From NCBI RefSeq assembly GCF_023822045.1, contig NZ_CP084712.1, positions 186,001 through 250,000 of the forward strand: 64,000 nucleotides of DNA. Direction: 5' to 3'. Source of the DNA: Sphingopyxis sp. USTB-05 (GTDB lineage Bacteria > Pseudomonadota > Alphaproteobacteria > Sphingomonadales > Sphingomonadaceae). The notes under the pieces are model-generated. The model was not told where the DNA came from. It saw only the letters and a program-made list of their open reading frames with translations, and ran no database searches. Positions 57,349 to 64,000 of this stretch are shown piece by piece; within the stretch, counting starts at the first letter, position 1, and each line of letters starts with the position of its first letter. The translations under genes were made by a program, and so were the position numbers.

Positions 57349-58022
57349 GCCATCAGCGCCGCCTCCATTCGCGCCGCCGCGGCGTCATAGACGCGCGCTT
57401 TCAGTCCGGCGGTCACGGCTTCGGGCGCACGGTCGGGGTGGCCGCCGGTGAAGGGTGGGGCCGGGTCATATTCGATCGCGAGCTGGATCGCCTGAGCGAC
57501 CGCGTCGCCCTTGAGCCGAGCGATCAATGTCAGCGCGAAATCGAGCCCTGACGTCACGCCGCCGCTGGTCACGACATGGCCGTCCTCAACGACGCGGGCA
57601 TTTTCATGGCTTGCTCCGACGAGCGGCAGCAGATGCGTATAGCCCCAGTGCGTCGTCGCGCGCCTGCCCGCGAGCAGCCCGGCGCGGCCGAGCAGGAAGG
57701 CGCCGGTGCACACGCTCGTCACCCATTGAGCGCCCGCAGCCTGGCGCGCGATGAAGTCGATCGTCGCCTTGTCATTCAGCGCGTCGGTAACGCCGTGACC
57801 GCCGGGAACGCACAAAATGTCGGCTTGCGGCGCGCGCGCAAAGTCATGCGTCGGGACGATCGCGAAGCCGCTGTCGGTCGCGATCGGTTCGAGGCTTGCC
57901 GCTGCGCCGGCCAGCACTACGCCGGGCATCCGCGACAACGCTTGCGCGGGCGCCGTGAAATCGAGCTGGGTGATGCCCGGAAAAAGCAGGAAAAGGATTG
58001 TTGTGGTTGGGGCGTCGGTCAT
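57345..58022 (-). CDS. DJ-1/PfpI-family protein, isonitrile-hydratase-like
   Basis: This 225-residue cytosolic protein of the DJ-1/GATase1-like superfamily has the nucleophile Cys105 in SVCTGAFLLG and Asp21 in LDFTAP. The spacing (84) equals that of Asp17 and Cys101 in Pseudomonas isonitrile hydratase InhA, and RATTHWGY is shared with that group and with AraC-type GATase domains. No helix-turn-helix is fused. Start at 58022 chosen over 58052. An isonitrile substrate is possible but unproven. Confidence 0.82.
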   Translation of the reverse strand: MTDAPTTTILFLLFPGITQLDFTAPAQALSRMPGVVLAGAAASLEPIATDSGFAIVPTHDFARAPQADILCVPGGHGVTDALNDKATIDFIARQAAGAQWVTSVCTGAFLLGRAGLLAGRRATTHWGYTHLLPLVGASHENARVVEDGHVVTSGGVTSGLDFALTLIARLKGDAVAQAIQLAIEYDPAPPFTGGHPDRAPEAVTAGLKARVYDAAAARMEAALMA

Positions 58023-58168
58023 GCGGATGTCCTTGCACTGGCAGTGGATCACCCAGGCGCGCGGCTCGTCTCGATCGTCGGATCGGTCCCGCTTCCCGAT
58101 GGGACTCCATCTTCAGCGCCAGTTGCGGAACGACGGCAATCTAGCGCGGGCAAGGCCGCGAGGAAAGG

Positions 58169-58372
58169 CTATTTGGCGGCATCTTTTGCCGCAGGGGCCT
58201 CGTCTGAGACCGGAAGACTGTCGCGGCTTTCGAGCATTTCGGCGGCATCGTCGAGCGCCTTTGCCTCGCTGACGGTCACGCCGCCGGGGCCGGGTTCGTT
58301 GTCGGTACGGCTGCATCCTGCCGCAAGGATCAGGACCACGAGCGCGGCGCTGGTCTTCCACCGATCGATCAT
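58169..58372 (-). CDS. small lipoprotein, 67 aa
   Basis: A 67-residue lipoprotein with signal helix and lipobox ILAAGC (Cys20), then a short acidic mature part of about 47 residues, rich in Asp, Glu and Ala. The start at 58372 is preferred over 58402 because the signal sequence then begins normally. Function unknown; it lies between the DJ-1-family gene and a terminator. Confidence 0.65.
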   Translation of the reverse strand: MIDRWKTSAALVVLILAAGCSRTDNEPGPGGVTVSEAKALDDAAEMLESRDSLPVSDEAPAAKDAAK

Positions 58373-58388
58373 TTCATACGCTCCCACG

Positions 58389-58422
58389 AAAAAGGGCCCC
58401 ATCCAAGGTGGATGGAGCCCCG
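58389..58422 (-). terminator. terminator of the 58451-58780 lipoprotein gene
   Basis: Read on the minus strand, a GC-rich stem (GGGGCTCCATCC with GGATGGGGCCC) is followed by TTTTT. It lies just after the stop of the Ala-rich lipoprotein gene. Confidence 0.8.
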
Positions 58423-58450
58423 AATATCAGCCCGAAGGCGTGCCGACGAC

Positions 58451-58780
58451 TTACTTCTTGTCGTTTGCTTCGGCCTTCTTGGTTTCTTCGGCGATCTTGT
58501 CGCCAGCATTGGCAGCAGCGTCGCCGGCCGCGTTCACGGTGCCTTCGACGGCATTGCCGGCGTTCTTCGCGGCGTCGGCGGTCGCATCGGCGGCTTCGCC
58601 AGCGGCGGCGGCGGTCGCGTCGGCAGCGCCAGCGGCTGCATCGGCAGCGGCGTCGCCAGCGGCGGCAGCGTCATCGGCGGCCGAGGTGGCGGTTTCCGAC
58701 GCGGCGTCCTGCGTCTTTTCCGAGCAGGCGGTGAGGCTGAAGGCCGCAGCGGCCATCGATGCGAGGATGATCTTGCGCAT
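58451..58780 (-). CDS. Ala-rich low-complexity lipoprotein A
   Basis: This 109-residue lipoprotein has signal and lipobox LTAC (Cys19). The mature part is about half Ala, with Asp, Glu, Thr and Gly, in irregular repeats of AADA, GDAAADAA and AGEAADATADAA that should form one long amphipathic helix. The C-terminus is charged (KKAEANDKK). It has its own terminator. It is clearly related in composition and layout to the gene at 58952, though not an exact copy. Such Ala/Lys/Asp helical proteins resemble LEA-like or outer-membrane spacer proteins; function unknown. Confidence 0.78.
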   Translation of the reverse strand: MRKIILASMAAAAFSLTACSEKTQDAASETATSAADDAAAAGDAAADAAAGAADATAAAAGEAADATADAAKNAGNAVEGTVNAAGDAAANAGDKIAEETKKAEANDKK

Positions 58781-58888
58781 GGGTAATTCCTTTCGAATAC
58801 AACGGCCGTGTGATGGGCCATTGGGACTGAGAGTTAACGAGGGATCAGGTCCTTTGCAACTGCGCTGCTTGATACCCGACCCGGAAGG

Positions 58889-58925
58889 AAAAAGGGGCCA
58901 CCGGTGAACCGGCGACCCCCCTTTG
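58889..58925 (-). terminator. terminator of the 58952-59284 lipoprotein gene
   Basis: On the minus strand, a stem built from AAAGGGG-GTCGCCGG and CCGGTGGCCCCTTT closes on TTCA and runs into TTTTT. It lies directly after the stop of the second Ala-rich lipoprotein gene. Confidence 0.8.
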
Positions 58926-58951
58926 TCTTGGCCGAAAAGCCGAAAAGAAGC

Positions 58952-59284
58952 TTACTTCTTGGCTTCTTCCAGAGCGCCCTTTGCGGCGTCGGCAGCTTCC
59001 TTGGCAGCGCCAGCAGCTTCGGTCGCCTTGTCAGCAGCCTTGGCAGCGTCACCAGCAGCGGCGGCATCGCCTGCGGCGCCGGCAGCGGCGCCGGCTTCGC
59101 CAGCGGCAGCAGCGCTCGCGTCGGCAGCGCCTTCGGCTGCTTCCATCGCGCCATCGGCAGCGCCTTCAACGGTCGCGGCTGCGTCTTCGGTTGCAGCGGC
59201 CGTGTCATCGGCAGCCTTGTCGGCGCAAGCAGCGAGGCCCATCGAGGCGGCGAGGACGAGCGACAGAGTGATCGATTTCTTCAT
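58952..59284 (-). CDS. Ala-rich low-complexity lipoprotein B
   Basis: A 110-residue lipoprotein with signal and lipobox GLAAC (Cys20) when started at 59284; the longer frame from 59353 lacks a signal at its start. The mature part is over half Ala with acidic residues, and repeats such as EAAEGAADASAAAAGE and AADKATEAAGAAKEAAD end in EEAKK. It is a partner of the similar gene at 58451, each with its own terminator, suggesting a tandem duplication that has since diverged. Likely a rod-like helix anchored in the outer membrane. Confidence 0.78.
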   Translation of the reverse strand: MKKSITLSLVLAASMGLAACADKAADDTAAATEDAAATVEGAADGAMEAAEGAADASAAAAGEAGAAAGAAGDAAAAGDAAKAADKATEAAGAAKEAADAAKGALEEAKK

Positions 59285-59477
59285 GTGGGAATACCCCTCT
59301 CGGTTTGAACTGACCGATCGGCACAGGAACGGATCGATCCCGAATATTGCCAATCGCGGGCAGAATTACCGCCTCGTGGAATCGCGTGCAACGCCCTTTT
59401 TGGGAGAGCTCGTCCGTTTCGTCGTAATTCGGTCGTAATCGGGGGACGTGTGGCGGAAATTGTGGCGTGGCGCTTGG

Positions 59478-59506
59478 TTGACCGGATATAAAGAAACCTT
59501 TATATG
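59478..59506 (+). promoter_or_regulatory. promoter of the methionine-cycle operon
   Basis: TTGACC (59478-59483) and TATATG (59501-59506) are separated by 17 bases, a good sigma-70 match. Transcription should begin at about 59512-59514, i.e. at the ATG of the regulator gene, so the message would be nearly leaderless; no Shine-Dalgarno sequence is visible before that ATG. Confidence 0.65.
59486..59505. promoter_or_regulatory. perfect palindrome in the promoter, likely operator
   Basis: ATATAAAG (59486-59493) and CTTTATAT (59498-59505) are exact inverted repeats with an AAAC spacer. They cover the promoter spacer and nearly all of the -10 box, so binding would block transcription. The best candidate binder is the ArsR-type protein encoded directly downstream (SahR-like autoregulation). 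Confidence 0.75.
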
Positions 59507-59513
59507 TCCTTTC

Positions 59514-60500
59514 ATGAGCGAGCTACTCGACATTTTTCGCGCCTTGGCGGACCCGACGCGTCTGCGAGTCGTCGCGCTTTTGCGCGAAATGGAGCTTGCC
59601 ATCGGTGAATTGGCGGTCGTTCTCGACCAAAGTCAGCCCCGCGTGTCACGCCATGTCCGGATCCTCGTCGAGGCAGGCATCGTCGAGCGGCGGCGCGAAG
59701 GGAGCTGGGTTTTTCTGCGTATTGCCGAGGGCGGAGCGGTTGCCGGGATTATCGGGCAGGCCGAAAAATGGCCTTTCTCGGCCCGTGAAACGCGGGTCAT
59801 TGCCTATGATGCGCGGCGGCTGGCGGCGGTGCGCGACGAACGCGCAGCGGCAGCCGAGCGCTATTTTGCCGAACATGCTGCCGAATGGGATGCGATCCGC
59901 TCGCGTCACGTCGCCGAAAGCCAGGTCGAGGCCGCGATGCTCGCCATGATGCACAACCGCCGGCTAGGCCATCTGCTCGATATAGGTACCGGCACCGGCC
60001 GGATGGCGGAAATCTTCGCCCCGACCGCACGGCGCATCACTGCGCTTGATCGCAGTCCCGAAATGCTACGCATTGCGCGCACCAAGCTGGAGGGGCAGTC
60101 GGTTCCTGTCGACCTGCTGCAGGGCGATTTCCTGAATCTGCCCGTCGCCGACGCGAGCATCGACAGCGTCGTTATCCATCAGGCCTTGCATTTCGCGCAC
60201 GAGCCCGACCGTGTGATCGCCGAAGCAAGCCGCGTGCTGCGCGGCGGCGGGCACCTGCTCGTGGTCGATTTCGCGCCGCATGAGGATGAAGAATTGCGCA
60301 ATCTCGCGGCGCACGCCCGTCTCGGCTTTTCGGACGCGCAGATTCGCGGCTGGTTCGCTTCCGCAGGGCTGCTCCTCGAAACGACTCAAACGCTCGAAGG
60401 TGGGGAGCTGGCTGTAAAGCTATGGCTCGGCCGCCGTCGCAGCGACGAAGATCAACCCCCCGCCAGTGAAGGCGGACAAAGTAAAAGGCTTGCGGCATGA
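59514..60500 (+). CDS. ArsR-type regulator fused to a SAM-methyltransferase domain (SahR-like)
   Basis: This 328-residue two-domain protein has an ArsR-type winged helix-turn-helix at about 1-90 (LADPTRLRVVALL; recognition helix QPRVSRHVRIL) and a class-I methyltransferase-like domain at about 145-310 with the SAM loop LLDIGTGTGRMAE (154-166). Such fusions, including SahR, sense S-adenosylhomocysteine or SAM and control methionine-cycle genes. It overlaps metF by 4 bp and is preceded by a palindromic operator, so it likely represses its own operon. Confidence 0.88.
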   Translation: MSELLDIFRALADPTRLRVVALLREMELAIGELAVVLDQSQPRVSRHVRILVEAGIVERRREGSWVFLRIAEGGAVAGIIGQAEKWPFSARETRVIAYDARRLAAVRDERAAAAERYFAEHAAEWDAIRSRHVAESQVEAAMLAMMHNRRLGHLLDIGTGTGRMAEIFAPTARRITALDRSPEMLRIARTKLEGQSVPVDLLQGDFLNLPVADASIDSVVIHQALHFAHEPDRVIAEASRVLRGGGHLLVVDFAPHEDEELRNLAAHARLGFSDAQIRGWFASAGLLLETTQTLEGGELAVKLWLGRRRSDEDQPPASEGGQSKRLAA

Positions 60501-61435
60501 CGTCGAATTTGAATTCGCTGGCAGAGGCGCGCCGCGCCGCAGCTACGCCGCTGTTTGCCAATCTCGAAGGCGACATCGGCGTCAGCTTCGAATTCTTCCC
60601 GCCCAAGACGGAGAAGATGGAAGCGCAGCTGTGGGACACCTTCCGCACGCTCGAACCATTGGCTCCGAGCTTCGTTTCCGTCACGTACGGCGCCGGCGGT
60701 TCGACGCGCGAGCGCACCCATGCGACCGTCGCGCGCATTGCCGCCGAAAGCGCCGTTCCCCCGGCGGCGCACCTGACATGCGTCGAGGCCTCGCGCGCCG
60801 AGATTGACGAGGTCGCGCGTGCCTATTGGGATGCGGGCGTGCGCCACATCGTCGCGTTGCGTGGGGATGTTCCGGGCGGCGAGCCGTACCGGGCGCATCC
60901 GGACGGCTATGCCAATGCGATCGAACTGGTCGCGGGGCTGAAAGCCGTCGCGCCGTTCGACATTTCGGTTGCCGCCTATCCCGAGGTGCACCCCGACGCG
61001 TCCTGCGCCGAGGCCGATCTCGATAATCTGAAGCGCAAGCTTGATGCGGGCGCTACGCGCGCGATCACGCAATTCTTCTTCTCGCCCGAGGCGTTCCTGC
61101 GTTTCCGCGATGCCGCGGCGGCTGCAGGGATCGATGCGCCGATAATTCCCGGTATCCTGCCGGTGTCGAACGTGTCGCAGACGCGGCGCATGGCCGACAT
61201 GTGCGGCACGGCGATCCCCGCATGGATGGTGTCGCTGTTCGACGGTCTCGACGATCACCCTGCCGCACGCCAGTTGGTGGCGGCGACGATTGCCGCCGAA
61301 ATGTGCCGCCGCCTGTACGCGGGCGGCGTGCGGGACTTCCATTTCTACACCCTCAACCGTGCCGAGCTCAGCTATGCCATCTGCCATCTGCTGGGATTGC
61401 GGCCGATTTCGACCGCAAAGGATCAGGCAGCATGA
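60497..61435 (+). CDS. metF: 5,10-methylenetetrahydrofolate reductase
   Basis: This 312-residue flavoenzyme makes 5-methyl-THF, the methyl donor for methionine synthase. Marks: VSFEFFPPKTEKME at about 28-41, the FAD-binding ALRGDVPGG, the AAYPEVHPDA segment and TQFFFSPEAF. The start overlaps the regulator gene and the stop overlaps metH part 1, each by 4 bp. A second activity is not expected. Regulation is through the palindromic operator at 59486. Confidence 0.97.
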   Translation: MTSNLNSLAEARRAAATPLFANLEGDIGVSFEFFPPKTEKMEAQLWDTFRTLEPLAPSFVSVTYGAGGSTRERTHATVARIAAESAVPPAAHLTCVEASRAEIDEVARAYWDAGVRHIVALRGDVPGGEPYRAHPDGYANAIELVAGLKAVAPFDISVAAYPEVHPDASCAEADLDNLKRKLDAGATRAITQFFFSPEAFLRFRDAAAAAGIDAPIIPGILPVSNVSQTRRMADMCGTAIPAWMVSLFDGLDDHPAARQLVAATIAAEMCRRLYAGGVRDFHFYTLNRAELSYAICHLLGLRPISTAKDQAA

Positions 61436-62496
61436 CCTCCAAATCCATTTCGGGCGCACGTGAAGCCCTTCAGGCCGCGGCAAAGGAGCGCATCCTGCTC
61501 ACCGATGGTGGCTGGGGAACCCAGATCCAGCTCCGCAAGCTGACCGAGGCTTGCTATGCGGGCAATCTCGGCCTGTCGCATGACCAGAAGGGCAACAACG
61601 ATATCCTCGCGCTGACGCGTCCCGACGTTGTTACCGCGATCGGAGAGGCCTATCTCGCCGCGGGGTCGGACATCGTGTCAACGAACACGTTCAGCGCGAA
61701 CCGCATTAGCCAAGCCGACTATGGCGCCGAGGCGCTGGTCGCCGACATCAACATTGAAAGCGCGCGGCTGGGACGCGAGACCGCGGTAAAATATGAAGCG
61801 CTCGACGGTCGCCGCCGCTTCGTCGCCGGTGCGGTCGGGCCGACGAACAAGACACTGTCGCTGTCGCCCGACGTCAACAATCCGGGCTTTCGCGAGATCG
61901 ATTTCGACGAACTCAAGGATGTCTATCTGGAACAGGTGGTCGCGCTGGCCGAGGGTGGCGCCGATTTCATCCTGATCGAGACGATCTTCGATACGCTCAA
62001 CGCCAAGGCGGGTATCGCCGCGACGCTGGAGGCCGAAGCGAAGATCGGGCGCGAACTGCCGCTGATGATCTCGATGACGCTGACCGACCTTTCGGGACGC
62101 AACCTGTCGGGCCACACGGTCGAGGCTTTCTGGTATGCCGTACGCCACGCCAAGCCGCTGACGATCGGGCTCAATTGCTCGTTCGGTGCGTCGCAGCTCC
62201 GTCCGCATGTCCGCGTCCTCTCCGATATCGCCGATGCGTTGGTGATGGTCTATCCGAACGCCGGCTTGCCCAACGAACTCGGCGAATATGACGAAATGCC
62301 CGACACGACCGCGAGCCTTGTGCGCGAATGGGCCGAACATGGCCAAGTCAATATCCTCGGTGGCTGCTGCGGATCGACACCCGCGCATATCGCGGCGATG
62401 GCGAAAGCGATCGAGCGGCTCGCGCCGCGGCAGATTCCCGATGTGCCGGTGCGCACGCGGCTTGCGGGGCTCGAGCCCTTTACCATGGCGGCCTGA
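61432..62496 (+). CDS. metH: methionine synthase, homocysteine-binding module (split MetH part 1)
   Basis: This 354-residue protein corresponds to the first domain of MetH, the zinc-dependent homocysteine methyltransferase barrel. The three zinc ligands are Cys249 (GLNCSFG) and Cys312-Cys313 (GGCCGS). The 5' end overlaps metF by 4 bp. In most bacteria this domain is fused to the folate, cobalamin and reactivation domains; here it ends at 62496 and the folate domain starts in a separate gene at 63048. It should work in complex with that second protein. Confidence 0.93.
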   Translation: MTSKSISGAREALQAAAKERILLTDGGWGTQIQLRKLTEACYAGNLGLSHDQKGNNDILALTRPDVVTAIGEAYLAAGSDIVSTNTFSANRISQADYGAEALVADINIESARLGRETAVKYEALDGRRRFVAGAVGPTNKTLSLSPDVNNPGFREIDFDELKDVYLEQVVALAEGGADFILIETIFDTLNAKAGIAATLEAEAKIGRELPLMISMTLTDLSGRNLSGHTVEAFWYAVRHAKPLTIGLNCSFGASQLRPHVRVLSDIADALVMVYPNAGLPNELGEYDEMPDTTASLVREWAEHGQVNILGGCCGSTPAHIAAMAKAIERLAPRQIPDVPVRTRLAGLEPFTMAA

Positions 62497-62500
62497 ACCG

Positions 62501-63025
62501 ATGCCCGACAATCCGACATGGACGATCCGGGAAGCCGGAGTCGATGATGCGCCGGCGCTCGCGCTGATCGGCGCGGCGACCTTCCTCGAAACCTTCGCGG
62601 GCATTCTCGATGGCGATGCGATCGTCGGTCACTGCGCCGCACAGCATAATGCGGCTGCCTATGCGGCCGGTCTGGCGGCCGGCGCGCGCGCCTGGATCGC
62701 CGAAGCGCAGCCCGGCGGCGCGCCGATCGGATTCGCGCTGGTCGGCAAGCCTGACCTTGCTGCGGCACTCGAAGGCGATATCGAGCTGAAGCGCATCTAT
62801 TTGCTGTCGCGCTTTCACGGCACCGGGCTCGGCGCGGCGCTGATGAAGCGGGCGCTGGAGGCAGCGCACGGTCATCGCCGTCTGTTGCTCGGTGTCTACG
62901 CCCGCAACGAGCGCGCGCTCGCCTTCTATCGCAAACAGGGTTTTGTCGACCTCGGCACGCGCCAGTTCAATGTCGGCGGCAAGCTTTACGACGATCTCGT
63001 CCTAGCCCGCCCGCTTGCCGCCTAA
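62501..63025 (+). CDS. GNAT-family N-acetyltransferase, inserted between metH halves
   Basis: This 174-residue acetyltransferase has the acetyl-CoA loop [16 protein letters not shown] (about 107-122), the motif-B strand [21 protein letters not shown], and typical GNAT topology. The substrate is unknown; RimI/YhbS-type enzymes are related. It begins 4 bp after metH part 1 and ends 22 bp before metH part 2, so it is in the operon. Why an acetyltransferase separates the two halves of methionine synthase is unclear. Confidence 0.88.
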   Translation: MPDNPTWTIREAGVDDAPALALIGAATFLETFAGILDGDAIVGHCAAQHNAAAYAAGLAAGARAWIAEAQPGGAPIGFALVGKPDLAAALEGDIELKRIYLLSRFHGTGLGAALMKRALEAAHGHRRLLLGVYARNERALAFYRKQGFVDLGTRQFNVGGKLYDDLVLARPLAA

Positions 63026-63047
63026 TGCTCAGTTTCAGGATTATTCG

Positions 63048-64000
<953 letters not shown>

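Overview
The window is a high-GC chromosomal segment of an alphaproteobacterium, most likely a member of the Sphingomonadales (Sphingopyxis/Sphingomonas-like). This rests on a serine palmitoyltransferase with its own acyl carrier protein (sphingolipid synthesis), a mdh-sucD-sucA-sucB-lpd block, and the overall codon use. The genus is an inference. I see no rRNA, tRNA, insertion sequence, prophage or CRISPR. Genes are packed tightly, with many 4-bp ATGA overlaps and several convergent overlaps.

Layout: 0-2.5 kb holds a partial lipoprotein gene, a soluble chemoreceptor-like protein and aquaporin Z. 2.6-5.8 kb holds galU and a three-gene operon in the order YfiR, YfiN-type diguanylate cyclase, YfiB-like OmpA lipoprotein. 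5.9-9.9 kb holds msrA, an M48 peptidase, ctaA and rplM-rpsI. 10-14 kb holds a kinase-like phosphotransferase paired with an uncharacterised protein, and a metallophosphoesterase paired with a lipid kinase. 14.3-21.7 kb holds two convergent operons (hydrolase and two nucleotidyltransferases; flippase, HAD phosphatase, CDP-glycerol-transferase-like protein, CDP-alcohol phosphotransferase and HIT protein). Together they look like a pathway that builds and exports a phospho-alcohol-containing surface molecule.

21.8-34.5 kb is central metabolism: sdhB alone, a metallo-hydrolase, a thioesterase, zapE, then the TCA block mdh-sucD-sucA-sucB-(small Cys-containing lipoprotein)-lpd, with no sucC. 34.5-43.2 kb has an M20 hydrolase, a TRIC/UPF0126 membrane protein, an Lcp/MpaB-like haem oxygenase candidate, an alpha/beta hydrolase, sppA, an NAD-dependent epimerase and proB. 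A 500-bp spacer at 43.2-43.7 kb is filled with paired REP-like palindromes. 43.7-46 kb is lptF-lptG (LPS export).

46.1-52.7 kb is a candidate sphingolipid locus: DUF2141 protein, lipid kinase and nucleotidyltransferase-like protein on one strand; acp, spt and a hybrid histidine kinase on the other; and a divergent Pycsar-effector-like membrane protein. 52.8-59.3 kb has a MATE transporter, groES-groEL under a perfect CIRCE operator, a glutaminyl cyclase, an isonitrile-hydratase-like protein and three small lipoproteins, two of them extremely Ala-rich. The window ends in a methionine-cycle operon: ArsR-methyltransferase fusion regulator, metF, the homocysteine half of metH, a GNAT gene and the (truncated) second half of metH. 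A perfect palindrome overlaps its promoter and the message is predicted to be nearly leaderless.
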